Position numbers and translations under genes: made by a program
Assembly: GCA_002435985.1 (NCBI GenBank)
Contig: DIXD01000099.1
Location: 1-64,000, forward strand
Source: Spirochaetaceae bacterium UBA6089
GTDB taxonomy: Bacteria; Spirochaetota; Spirochaetia; Treponematales; Rectinemataceae
Length of the DNA: 64,000 bases
Direction of reading: 5' to 3'
Notes under the pieces: model-generated
Database searches by the model: none
What the model was told of the DNA's origin: nothing
Seen by the model: only the letters and a program-made list of their open reading frames with translations
Shown here: piece by piece, positions 34,417 to 42,850 of the stretch
Layout: each line of letters begins with the position of its first letter
Position numbering within the stretch: position 1 is the first letter of the stretch

Positions 34417-35214
34417 TCACGTACCACGATGTGCGTGCGCCACGGCCTTGTCGACTTCCCAGCCGCCGTGGACCAGCCCCACCATGGCTTCCAACACGCT
34501 CAATGGATTCGGCTGCCCCCAGATGTTGCGGCCCATCGCGATGCCCGAAGCCCCACGCTCGAGCGCCCCTGCGATATTCTCGAATAGGATCCTGAGAGAA
34601 TCGCGCTGTTCGCCTCCAAGAAGCAAAATCGGCACGTGCGAGCCGCGGGCTGCCCATGCGAAGTCTTCAAATTTTTCAGGCATGGGAGCTTTGATGAAGG
34701 CAGCGCCAAGCTCTTCGGCCGCACGCAGTGCGACAGCGAGGGCGTCGGCGCGTATCGACTGCCGCCCTTCTTCGAAGGCCATCGCCTCGATCATGACAGG
34801 AAGGCCGCGGCGCTCGCAGGCCGAGACGAGGCGCGCGGCGGCCCTGATGAACTCGCCCTCGCGGGCGTGACCGAACTTGACGGTGATGGCGGCGGCGTCG
34901 GCTCCCCAGTACAGCGCATCGCCTGCGCCATAAAGAAGCTCTTCCTCGAAGCGACCACCAAGAACCGTAAAGCCGCCGCTTGCCCGCAGAATGAGCCCGA
35001 GCCCCCTTTGCCATCCCTCAAGGCCAGCACGCACGAAGCCCTTGTGAGCCATGATCGCATCGGCACCCCCTCGCGCACAGAGGCGGACAAGCTCCAGAGG
35101 CGACTCGATACCCTCAAGCGGACCGGCGATCGCTCCGTGGTCTGCGGCCACGACGACCGCGCGCCCGTCCTCCGAAAAAATGCGGCCTAAGCGAAGCCTT
35201 GCTCCTTCATGCAT
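34417..35214 (-). CDS. DhnA/class I fructose-bisphosphate aldolase family protein
   Basis: 265-residue TIM-barrel protein of the FbaB/LsrF/DeoC-like group. VVVAADHGAIAGPLEGIE is the N-terminal phosphate/substrate block, and the Schiff-base Lys is likely the one in GAAFIKAPMP near residue 188. GASGIAMGRNIWG is the C-terminal phosphate-binding loop. The enzyme would cleave a phosphorylated ketose. It is the last of four minus-strand genes (MerR regulator, dehydrogenase, kinase, aldolase), 34 bases after the kinase. LsrF-type thiolase activity cannot be excluded. Confidence 0.82.
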   Translation of the reverse strand: MHEGARLRLGRIFSEDGRAVVVAADHGAIAGPLEGIESPLELVRLCARGGADAIMAHKGFVRAGLEGWQRGLGLILRASGGFTVLGGRFEEELLYGAGDALYWGADAAAITVKFGHAREGEFIRAAARLVSACERRGLPVMIEAMAFEEGRQSIRADALAVALRAAEELGAAFIKAPMPEKFEDFAWAARGSHVPILLLGGEQRDSLRILFENIAGALERGASGIAMGRNIWGQPNPLSVLEAMVGLVHGGWEVDKAVAHAHRGT

Positions 35215-35248
35215 GACGCTTCCTCCTCAATCCGCTCTCAATTCACCT

Positions 35249-36715
35249 TCAATCCACCGGGCGCGCAACTCCATCCGCCCCCACCTGCACCTTCGAAATC
35301 GCGGGAAAGAGGCTGGCGAGCCGCCTGTATCCCTCGAGATAAATGGCAAAGAGCTCATCGTACACTGCTGCAGTCTCTTGTCTCGGCTCGAATATATGGG
35401 CGGGCACGAAAACTTTCTCCGAGGCGGCGGCGAGGTCCGCTTCTTCGCCCAACGCAAAACGGCCGATCGCAAGACAGCCGGCCAGCTCGGGCTCGGGAAA
35501 ATCGGCCACCAGCACTCTCTTGCCGGTGATGTCGGCCTTTATCTGATTCCATACCGGCGAAAGGGAGGGCATGCCCGTGGCGCGCATGTCTTCGACGCGA
35601 GCACCCGCGGTCTCCATGACATCCAGCACCTCGCGCATGGCGAAGGCAGTCCCCTCGAGCACCGCGCGCGCCATGGCCCCCAGGTCGTGATGGAGCCCAA
35701 GACCAAGGAACACAGCCCGTGCGTCGGGGTCCCAGTGGGGCGAACGTTCGCCGGCGAGGTAAGGCAAAAACACGAGCCCTCCCGCGCCGGGCTTCGTCGC
35801 AGCGACTCTTCTGTAGATCGTATCAAAGTCTTCCGCAGGCAAAACATGGCTCTTGAACCAGGAGAGCGCTCCCCCACTCGTCGAAATGACACCAGAGATA
35901 TTGAAATACGGCTTCACGATGTGCGGCATCACAAGGAGAGCGCCCGCGTCTCCTATGTCCTTCTCTGAACAGAGGTTGATGCCCTCGGAGGTCCCGCCTT
36001 TGTCGCAGGTGCGGCCTGGCCGGACTGTCGCAGTCCCCAGAAGCGAGGCGATGAAGTCGGGGCCTCCCATCACCACCGGCAGACCCTGCGGCAAACCAAA
36101 TACCTCGGCCGCTCTGGCGTGCACGCGACCGACAATTTCGCCGATGCCCACAAAGGAAGGAAATTTGTCGGTATCGAGCGAGAGCGATTCGAGCGCGGCC
36201 CTGTCCCAGATGATGCGCGTATAGCCCTCATTCGGTAGGCAGGTCGCCCATTCACCGCTGAGATGCCCTATGACGAACTCGGGGCAAGAGACGAAAAAGC
36301 ACGAAGAGGCGTAGAGCTCAGGAAAATGGCGTTGCAGCCAGAGAATCTTGGGAAGGTTGAAGGCCGCGTCGAGGGGGTAGTTCAATGCGGCGGACGCCTC
36401 TTTGGCCTCTTTCTGGGCGCGCCTGTCGAGCCAGGTGATCGCGGGCGCGAGCGGTTCGCCGCGCGCATCGATGGGCAGAATCGTGGGGCCATTGCCGCTC
36501 ACGACGATGGCCCGGAGACTGCTGCGCGAGATCCCTGAAAGAAGCCGGGACGCTATGTCGGACAGCGCCCCGAGCCAGAGCCTGGCATCCACTTCGTGAT
36601 AGGTGTTAGAATCGCTCTCCCCCAACTCCACGGCGGCGAGCCCCGTGCACCCGCCTTCTGCGTCGAAAAGCGCGGCCTTGACGCGCGTAGTCCCAATATC
36701 GACTGTAAAAATCAA
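35249..36715 (-). CDS. FGGY-family carbohydrate kinase
   Basis: Sugar kinase of the actin-like ATPase fold, most like xylulokinase and related pentulose/hexulose kinases. The N-terminal phosphate motif is FTVDIGTTRVKAALFD; YLAGERSPHWDPDARAVF and GVISTSGGALSWF are typical middle blocks. 488 residues is normal. Substrate prediction is weak: it should phosphorylate a ketose or polyol. It follows the dehydrogenase by ten bases. Confidence 0.88.
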   Translation of the reverse strand: MIFTVDIGTTRVKAALFDAEGGCTGLAAVELGESDSNTYHEVDARLWLGALSDIASRLLSGISRSSLRAIVVSGNGPTILPIDARGEPLAPAITWLDRRAQKEAKEASAALNYPLDAAFNLPKILWLQRHFPELYASSCFFVSCPEFVIGHLSGEWATCLPNEGYTRIIWDRAALESLSLDTDKFPSFVGIGEIVGRVHARAAEVFGLPQGLPVVMGGPDFIASLLGTATVRPGRTCDKGGTSEGINLCSEKDIGDAGALLVMPHIVKPYFNISGVISTSGGALSWFKSHVLPAEDFDTIYRRVAATKPGAGGLVFLPYLAGERSPHWDPDARAVFLGLGLHHDLGAMARAVLEGTAFAMREVLDVMETAGARVEDMRATGMPSLSPVWNQIKADITGKRVLVADFPEPELAGCLAIGRFALGEEADLAAASEKVFVPAHIFEPRQETAAVYDELFAIYLEGYRRLASLFPAISKVQVGADGVARPVD

Positions 36716-36725
36716 AATTAAACTC

Positions 36726-37751
36726 CTAGGGAAGGCTGTGCATCAATAGAACCCGATACGCGTCCCCGGAGAGCGCAGTGCGAAAGCCCTCCTCCAGCCT
36801 GGAGAAAGATGTTCGCGCCGATACGAGCGGGTTCACATCGATTTTGCGGAACGACAGAAGCCTCACCGCCTGAAAGAAATCTTCCTGAACCCGACCCTCC
36901 GTGCCGGTGATCAAAAGCTCATTGCGATGAATTGTGTTGAGATCGAGTGGAATGTGCATGACATCTTCGTATGCGGTGTAAATATTGATACGGGCGGCCT
37001 TGGCCATCGCGAGGATCGCAGGCTCGAGCGCAGAGGGCGCAGGGCTCGTGACGACGCAGCTCGAAAAACCGATGCCGTCGGTGATCTCGTGGCCAAAATC
37101 TGCGATATCCGTGACTGTGGGGTCGACGACAAAATCTGCCCCGAGCGCCGCGGCCATATGCCTGCGGGCGGGGTTCGGCTCGCTCACCGTGATGCGTAGC
37201 CCCATCGAACGCGCCGCCATAAGGTGCAGAAGCCCCATTGTCCCCGCCCCGACTATGAGCAGGTCCTCGGTCATGGCGACCTTGAGGCGTTTGAGGGAGT
37301 GGATACAGCACGCGAGGGGCTCGGCGAAACTCGCCGTCTCGTAGCTCATCGAATCGGGCACGGGGAATATCTGGTTCGGCCGCACGACGATGTACTCTGA
37401 GAAGCCTCCAAGCATGCGGGTGGCATCCTTGTACCGGTTTAGACACAGATTCGACTTGCCGATGCGGCAGTAATAGCATTCCCCACAGCGCTCGACTAAA
37501 TCGAGCGCGACACGTTGGCCGATGCTCAGATCTTCCACGACCTTCGAACCGATCGCCTCGATGCGCCCCGAAGCCTCGTGCCCCGGCACAAGCGGCAGAG
37601 GCAGGCTCATCTTGCCGCTGAAGAGCCGCTGCTCGAGCGTGCAGATGCCGCAGGCCTCAACCTTGACCAGCACCTCATTCTCATTGGGCTCGGGAGTCGG
37701 CCGCTCCTCGATGCTGAGTGTGCCCGGCGCCGTCAGAATAGCAACTTTCAT
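36726..37751 (-). CDS. Zinc-dependent medium-chain (sugar) alcohol dehydrogenase
   Basis: 341-residue NAD(P)-dependent dehydrogenase of the MDR superfamily. The structural zinc site is CGECYYCRIGKSNLC. The catalytic zinc ligands are in EACGICTLEQ and GHEASGRIEAIG. The Rossmann motif is LIVGAGTMGLLHLMAA. It resembles sorbitol/polyol and threonine dehydrogenases and would oxidise a polyol to a ketose for the kinase encoded next. It is six bases from the MerR gene and ten from the kinase. Confidence 0.88.
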   Translation of the reverse strand: MKVAILTAPGTLSIEERPTPEPNENEVLVKVEACGICTLEQRLFSGKMSLPLPLVPGHEASGRIEAIGSKVVEDLSIGQRVALDLVERCGECYYCRIGKSNLCLNRYKDATRMLGGFSEYIVVRPNQIFPVPDSMSYETASFAEPLACCIHSLKRLKVAMTEDLLIVGAGTMGLLHLMAARSMGLRITVSEPNPARRHMAAALGADFVVDPTVTDIADFGHEITDGIGFSSCVVTSPAPSALEPAILAMAKAARINIYTAYEDVMHIPLDLNTIHRNELLITGTEGRVQEDFFQAVRLLSFRKIDVNPLVSARTSFSRLEEGFRTALSGDAYRVLLMHSLP

Positions 37752-37757
37752 CGACGA

Positions 37758-38228
37758 TTATTCCTCATTACGATTATACATCGAATCGAGACAGAATGAA
37801 GTGAGATCACAGTTCTCGCACTCCTCTCCCGGGCAGGAAAAGAAAGTCTTTTTCTTGCGTATTGCATCAATATGTTCCTCGATCTGAGCGATGTGCTGCT
37901 GGGCCTCGCGGATTTTTGCCATCTCTTCTTCTTTCTGATCCTCGTAGATCTGTAGGAGGAGAAGTCGGCATCGTTCGCCGCTTGGATCCTCGGAATAGAG
38001 CATAAAAAATTCGCGGATCTGTCCGAGAGTGAGGCCGAGGCCCTTGAGCTCCTCGATGCGCTTGAGCCGTATAACGACATCGGCTGGATAGCGCCGATGC
38101 AACCCCTCAGTGCGATTCGATGCCTCGATGAGGCCAAGCTCTTCATAATATCGGATGGTTCGAGCAGTTACACCAAAAAGAGAAGCAAGTTCACCGATTT
38201 TCAACAGTCGGTCGGTCAATCTCGGCAC
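37758..38228 (-). CDS. MerR-family transcriptional regulator
   Basis: 156 residues. The winged helix is LKIGELASLFGVTARTIRYY near the N-terminus, then a wing (GLHRRYPADVV) and a dimer coiled coil of about 40 residues. The C-terminus has four cysteines in CPGEECENCDLTSFC, which could bind a metal or Fe-S cluster or sense redox. The start is uncertain: GTG 38228 has little room for a ribosome site, TTG 38219 has AAGGGG at a good distance. A dyad in the promoter spacer at 38267-38287 is a likely binding site. Confidence 0.88.
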   Translation of the reverse strand: MPRLTDRLLKIGELASLFGVTARTIRYYEELGLIEASNRTEGLHRRYPADVVIRLKRIEELKGLGLTLGQIREFFMLYSEDPSGERCRLLLLQIYEDQKEEEMAKIREAQQHIAQIEEHIDAIRKKKTFFSCPGEECENCDLTSFCLDSMYNRNEE

Positions 38229-38231
38229 CCC

Positions 38232-38259
38232 TTGAACAAATGCAAAAAAGTACTATACT
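38232..38259 (+). promoter_or_regulatory. Promoter of the BMP/ABC importer operon
   Basis: TTGAAC, 16 bases, TATACT, reading toward the importer genes. Its -10 faces and nearly abuts the -10 of the divergent merR promoter. Confidence 0.55.
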
Positions 38260-38261
38260 AA

Positions 38262-38290
38262 ATCTTACGTGAAATAAAACCTCACGTCAA
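38262..38290 (-). promoter_or_regulatory. merR promoter with MerR-type operator in the spacer
   Basis: On the minus strand: TTGACG, 17 bases, TAAGAT. The spacer region holds the inverted repeat ACGTGA-N9-TCACGT (38267-38287), exactly where MerR proteins bind. A wider inverted repeat, AAATCTTAC and GTAAGATTT (38260-38268 and 38303-38311), encloses it. Confidence 0.65.
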
Positions 38291-38296
38291 CTTTTA

Positions 38297-38332
38297 TGGC
38301 AGGTAAGATTTTTAACCAATTATCTCCTGCCA
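38297..38332. promoter_or_regulatory. Inverted repeat in the importer leader
   Basis: TGGCAGG and CCTGCCA, seven bases each and 22 apart, lie just before the ribosome site of the BMP gene. It could be an operator half-site pair or an RNA hairpin. Confidence 0.4.
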
Positions 38333-38356
38333 ACACTCTCATTCGAGGAGAATGCT

Positions 38357-39361
38357 ATGCGTCGCTCCGTCATCGCATCTATTATCACCATTGTGGCAGG
38401 TACCGCTCTTTGGGCACAAGCCCCTCGCATCGGTGTCTTTATCCCGGGCGCACGCGAGGGAAGCCCTATCTACGACACCATGGCAAAAGGCGCCGAGCGC
38501 TTGGCATCAGAGATTCCCGGCGCAAGCGTCAGGGTCATCGAGGCCGGCTTCAACCAGGCCGAATGGGAAGAAAAGCTCACTTCCTTCGTGGCTTCAGGGA
38601 AATTCGACTTGGTCATAACCTCGAACCCCTCCATGCCCGAACTCATACACAATATTTCAAGGAGCTTTCCGAAGCAGAAATTCATCTGTCTCGACGGGTA
38701 CCTCGCAGGGAACCCCAATCTCTACACCGCACTCTACAATCAGCTCGAGCAGGGCTATGTGACCGGCTACCTTGCGGGCCTCGTCTCGATCTCCGGCATG
38801 AAGGGAACCAATCCGGACAAGAAGATAGGCATGATCATCGGCCAGAACTATCCCGCGATGGATAAAATGATCATCCCCGGCTTCACCCAGGGGCTGAAGG
38901 CCGTCGATCCCGCATTTCAGCTCGACATCCGCGTGCTCGGCAACTGGTACGATGCGGCGAAGGCTGCGGATTTAAGCCGCAGCATCTATGCGGGCGGCGC
39001 CGACGTCATCCTGCCGATCTGCGGCTCGGCAAGCCAGGGCGCGGTCAAAGTCGCCCAGGAAACCAGCAAGTATCTCGTCTTCTTCGACAATGACGAATTT
39101 GCCCGTGCGCCGCAGAACATCCTCGGCTGTACGGTGCTGCACCAAGAAGAGCTCGCGTACCGCAGCCTCAAGGCGGCCGTCGAGGGTACACTGCCTTTCG
39201 GCAAGGCGGAGGTTGTGGGGATGAGAGAAGGCTACATCGAATTTCTGGACAAAAATCCCGCATACATCAAAAATGTACCGGAGTCGATCCGCAAGAAGGT
39301 CGATACCGTGATTCAGGCGATCAAGTCCGGTCAGCTTACTTTCCAGGTGCCTTCGCTGTAG
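38357..39361 (+). CDS. BMP-family ABC transporter substrate-binding protein
   Basis: 334-residue exported binding protein of the Bmp/PnrA/Med type, a family that mostly binds purine nucleosides. The N-terminus RRSVIASIITIVAGTALWAQ is a cleavable signal peptide without a lipobox Cys, unlike the lipoproteins of Borrelia. Family blocks include GVFIPGAREGSPIYDTMAKG, KFICLDGYLAGNPN and VILPICGSASQGAVK. GAGGAG precedes the ATG. The following ATP-binding gene starts two bases after its stop, so four importer genes form an operon. Confidence 0.9.
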   Translation: MRRSVIASIITIVAGTALWAQAPRIGVFIPGAREGSPIYDTMAKGAERLASEIPGASVRVIEAGFNQAEWEEKLTSFVASGKFDLVITSNPSMPELIHNISRSFPKQKFICLDGYLAGNPNLYTALYNQLEQGYVTGYLAGLVSISGMKGTNPDKKIGMIIGQNYPAMDKMIIPGFTQGLKAVDPAFQLDIRVLGNWYDAAKAADLSRSIYAGGADVILPICGSASQGAVKVAQETSKYLVFFDNDEFARAPQNILGCTVLHQEELAYRSLKAAVEGTLPFGKAEVVGMREGYIEFLDKNPAYIKNVPESIRKKVDTVIQAIKSGQLTFQVPSL

Positions 39362-39362
39362 A

Positions 39363-40925
39363 ATGCTGCCCATGCCTGCAGTCCGGATGCGTGGAATCTC
39401 GAAGCGCTACCTGCCCTCTGGCATCCACGCCAACGACGGCGCAGAACTCGTGGTAGAACGAGGCAGCATCCACGCGGTGGTGGGAGAAAATGGCGCCGGC
39501 AAAACCACGCTCATGAAGATCCTCGCCGGCCTCGAGCTGCCAGATTCCGGCGACATCGAGATCGACGGCAAGCCCGTTAGGATATCTTCCCCCGCTCATG
39601 CGCGTCGTCTCGGCATCGGTATGGTGCACCAGCATTTTCTCATGTTCGACGAGCTGAGTGCTGCGGAAAACATTTTCTTCGGACTCGAACCGAAATCAAG
39701 GTCGCATATCCTGCGCATGCTGGGCATTATCGATTCAGCCAGTCTCAACGAGCAAACGAAGGTTCTGGCACAGGCGTACGGCTTTGCAGTCGAACCTTCG
39801 GCCCCTGTGGGGAGCCTGAGCATCAGTAGCCGCCAGCAGGTCGAAATTCTGCGCCAGTTGGCCGCCAAGGTACGCATCCTCATTCTCGATGAGCCCACGT
39901 CTGTGCTTACCAAACAGGAAACCGAAACGCTCTTCGGAAAACTTGCGGAGCTGCGGCGCATGGGGCGTACGATTCTTCTTGTGACGCACAAGATCGACGA
40001 AGTGATGCAGATTGCCGACAGGGTGACCGTCATGCGCGGTGGAAAGACGATCGGCACCTACGATACCGCCTCGATCTCCGCGAACGAACTCGCATGTCTG
40101 ATTATGGGGGCGACCTCGTACGAAGAAGGTGGGCCTCATACAAAGACTTCGACCACCGGGGCATTGGTACTCAGCGTTCAGGATCTATGTAGCCGCCATC
40201 GACATCATGGAGGAACAGGCCTTTCGGGGCTTGCCTTCGATATCCATGAGGGAGAGGTACTCGGCATCTGTGCCCTGAGCAGCAATGGTCTGGACGAGCT
40301 CGAGGACGTGCTGGCCGGTTTCCTCACGCCTTCTGCGGGCACCTTTGTCTTCCGCGGACATCGTTTCGATGCGCGGGGGTCCCACGAATATCGTCGACTT
40401 TTAAAAGAAGGCAAAATCGCCTATTTACCCTCAGACAGAGTGCGCCGCGCCGTGGCGCTTTCTCTCCCCGTGGTGGACAATTTCATTGCGCTCGACCGCC
40501 GCATATACTTTCCTCGAGGCTGGATCCGTTCGACGCTCGCACAACGCGCCACCCAGGAGGCCATCCGCGCCTTCGACATCTCCGCCCGAGCCGAACAGGC
40601 CACCGTGGAACTCTCTGGCGGGAATATACAAAAACTGGCTCTCGCAAGGCTATTCTCGAAAAAGCGTGCCGAGCTGTTCATTCTCTGTGAGCCGACCTGG
40701 GGTCTCGACATCCGATCGACGGAGCAGGTGTACAATAGAATCCAAAATATCAGCGATGCGGGATCGGCCGTGCTGCTCCTCTCCTCCGATGTCGACGAGA
40801 TTCTCAGACTTTCCTATCGCATCATGGTACTCTATCGGGGAAAGCCGGTGGCCGATCTCATCAATTCAGGATATCTGAACCGAACCCTGATCGGAGAATA
40901 TCTTCTCGGAATACGGAGCACATGA
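39363..40925 (+). CDS. ABC transporter ATP-binding protein, two nucleotide-binding domains
   Basis: 520 residues with two ABC domains, as in nucleoside and sugar importers of the YufO/RbsA type. The first has Walker A VVGENGAGKTTLM and Walker B ILILDEPTSVLT, with signature LSISSRQQ instead of LSGGQ. The second has the signature VELSGGNIQKLALARL, followed by LFILCEPTWGLDI. The second Walker A reads GICALSSNGLDELEDVL and lacks the Lys, which is usual for the degenerate second domain in this group. It powers the two permeases encoded next. Confidence 0.9.
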   Translation: MLPMPAVRMRGISKRYLPSGIHANDGAELVVERGSIHAVVGENGAGKTTLMKILAGLELPDSGDIEIDGKPVRISSPAHARRLGIGMVHQHFLMFDELSAAENIFFGLEPKSRSHILRMLGIIDSASLNEQTKVLAQAYGFAVEPSAPVGSLSISSRQQVEILRQLAAKVRILILDEPTSVLTKQETETLFGKLAELRRMGRTILLVTHKIDEVMQIADRVTVMRGGKTIGTYDTASISANELACLIMGATSYEEGGPHTKTSTTGALVLSVQDLCSRHRHHGGTGLSGLAFDIHEGEVLGICALSSNGLDELEDVLAGFLTPSAGTFVFRGHRFDARGSHEYRRLLKEGKIAYLPSDRVRRAVALSLPVVDNFIALDRRIYFPRGWIRSTLAQRATQEAIRAFDISARAEQATVELSGGNIQKLALARLFSKKRAELFILCEPTWGLDIRSTEQVYNRIQNISDAGSAVLLLSSDVDEILRLSYRIMVLYRGKPVADLINSGYLNRTLIGEYLLGIRST

Positions 40926-41956
40926 TGGAGGCAGAGAGAGAGCTTCGGGGTCCTGCAAGGGTCGTGCTCGCCGTGGGTGTTTCGATCGCTCTCGCGGCAG
41001 GGGTACTCGCCCTGTTCAGTCAAGACTTCGGCAGCGCACTCGCCCAATTCTTTCTCGAGCCGTTTTCGAATCGCTATTTTCTGGGGAATTATCTCGCGGA
41101 CGCAGTTCCACTCATGATCGCGGGCCTTGGGGTCCTGATCGCGTTTCGTTCGAAGAACTTCAATCTGGGCGGCGAAGGCCAACTCTACGCCAGCGCCCTC
41201 GCGGCAGGAGTGCTCGCTCTGCGTCTGCCCGCGGGGATAGACCCCCTTACCCTCTGGTGCTGGACAGCTCTTGTGGGCACGCTCACCGGTGCCGCAATCG
41301 GGGCCCTCTCTGGCTTGCTGAAAGCCTTCCGAGGCGTCTCAGAGATGATCTCCTCGTTTCTCATCTCTGCCATCGTCATCAACATAAGCGACTTTTTAAT
41401 CACAGGACCTTTTCAAGACCCGGCCAGCAACTTCCAGACAACACGCCAGATTACCCGGCAGTTTCTCCTCCCTAGAATACTTGCGCCTTCGAAACTCGAT
41501 ATCTCCATCGGCCTAGCGCTCGCGCTCATCCTGGTCTTCATGGTCGTGGCCAAGCGCACGAGAATCGGCTTCGAGCTTAAAATCTGTGGAGAAAACGAGG
41601 AGTTTGCGCGGTACTGCGGCATTCCTGTTGCTGCTTACCAAATCGCAGCGATGGCGGTCTCCGGCGGTCTGTATGGGCTCGCCGGTGCACTCCTCGTCAT
41701 CGGGCCCCAGGGCCGAGTGATCCGCGGTTTTTCCTCGGGCCTCGGGTGGAGCGCCATTTCCGTGGCCCTCCTCGCTCAGGGGAGCGAGGCGGGTGTCGTG
41801 CCGGCCGCGCTCTTTATTGCCTTCCTCGGTACGGGTTCGGATCATGTCATGATAGGTTCGGGAGTCCCCTCGGAGATCATCTCGATACTGCAGGCCGTGG
41901 CGATGTTCTTCATCACGGCGAGGTCACTGCCGCGCCTGCGGCGGAGACGGCCATGA
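40922..41956 (+). CDS. ABC transporter permease (BMP-type importer, first)
   Basis: 344-residue inner-membrane protein of the BPD_transp_2 family with about 8-10 helices. NLGGEGQLYASALAAGVLAL is the conserved cytoplasmic-loop block and FELKICGENEEFARYCGI lies in the loop that contacts the ATPase. Its ATGATG start overlaps the stop of the ATP-binding gene by four bases, and its stop overlaps the next permease (ATGA). This is the YufP-like member of the pair. Confidence 0.9.
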   Translation: MMEAERELRGPARVVLAVGVSIALAAGVLALFSQDFGSALAQFFLEPFSNRYFLGNYLADAVPLMIAGLGVLIAFRSKNFNLGGEGQLYASALAAGVLALRLPAGIDPLTLWCWTALVGTLTGAAIGALSGLLKAFRGVSEMISSFLISAIVINISDFLITGPFQDPASNFQTTRQITRQFLLPRILAPSKLDISIGLALALILVFMVVAKRTRIGFELKICGENEEFARYCGIPVAAYQIAAMAVSGGLYGLAGALLVIGPQGRVIRGFSSGLGWSAISVALLAQGSEAGVVPAALFIAFLGTGSDHVMIGSGVPSEIISILQAVAMFFITARSLPRLRRRRP

Positions 41957-42840
41957 GCGACATCACGACTGTTCTCGTCGATATCCTAAAATACACGATC
42001 GTCGCAGCCACTCCCCTTCTGTTTGCCTCGATCGGAGGCCTTTTCTCCGAGCTTTCCGGCATGCTCAACATCGCGCTCGAGGGGCTCATGGGCATCGGCG
42101 CATTCTTCGGTATGGCCGCAGCGGGTCTCAGCCACAACGTGTTCATCGGCGTTCTGGCCGCAATCGCCTCTGCCGTCGCAGCGTCTCTGTTGATGGGTGT
42201 CGTCATTCTACGGTTCAAGGCCAATCTCTTCATCGCAGGGCTTGCCATCAACCTACTCGCCGGAGGCATCACCACGGTACTTTCGCAATGGTGGTACCAC
42301 ACGAAGGCTGTGGTCGCGTTCAGCCTGCCGGATCCCCTCAACGCATTTCCTGCAGCACTTGCGCAGATACCCTTCATCGGGCCCGTGCTCCTCTCCCATT
42401 CGGTGCTCACAGTGAGCGCATGGCTCTGGACTCTCGGCGCCGCCCTCATCATCAACAATACTCGGCACGGCATCCGTATTCGGGCCACGGGGATGCATGC
42501 TCAGGCGGTCTTAGCTTTGGGCTATTCTCCGGACCGAGCCAGAATGGCGGCACTGGTCTGGTCAGGTATCGGAAGCGGGCTCGGCGGCTTCGCACTTGGG
42601 CTGTCGATCTCAGCCTTCGTGCCCAATATTGTCTCGGGCAGAGGATGGATCGCCCTCGTCGCAATATACCTCGGCCGGAAAAAGCCACTCTGGATCGCCG
42701 CATCGTGCCTGCTCTTCGCCTTCGCCGAGAGCCTTTCGAACTACATTCAGGGCTTCTCGTCGATTCCGCCCCTCATCGTACTTGCTCTCCCCTATGCGGT
42801 CACACTCGTCTCACTGATCGTCGCAGGCAATAAAAAATAG
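41953..42840 (+). CDS. ABC transporter permease (BMP-type importer, second)
   Basis: 295-residue inner-membrane protein paired with the permease before it (YufQ-like). SGMLNIALEGLMGIGAFFGM is the family signature and GIRIRATGMHAQAVLALGYS is the coupling loop. About eight helices. It ends the importer operon, ten bases before the convergent HAD gene. Together the four genes should import a nucleoside or a sugar-like compound whose breakdown is encoded on the other strand. Confidence 0.9.
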   Translation: MSDITTVLVDILKYTIVAATPLLFASIGGLFSELSGMLNIALEGLMGIGAFFGMAAAGLSHNVFIGVLAAIASAVAASLLMGVVILRFKANLFIAGLAINLLAGGITTVLSQWWYHTKAVVAFSLPDPLNAFPAALAQIPFIGPVLLSHSVLTVSAWLWTLGAALIINNTRHGIRIRATGMHAQAVLALGYSPDRARMAALVWSGIGSGLGGFALGLSISAFVPNIVSGRGWIALVAIYLGRKKPLWIAASCLLFAFAESLSNYIQGFSSIPPLIVLALPYAVTLVSLIVAGNKK

Positions 42841-42850
42841 AGTTTACACT

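Noticed and set aside
34417..36715. Autoinducer-2 (Lsr) uptake and processing
   Set aside because: A kinase, a DhnA-type aldolase and an ABC importer are present, but the binding protein is of the BMP type rather than LsrB, the regulator is MerR rather than LsrR, and a zinc dehydrogenase is included. The match to Lsr is too loose to claim.
36726..37751. Threonine dehydrogenase partner for kbl
   Set aside because: The dehydrogenase is in a different operon with a sugar kinase and aldolase, 29 kb from kbl, so sugar or polyol oxidation is more likely.
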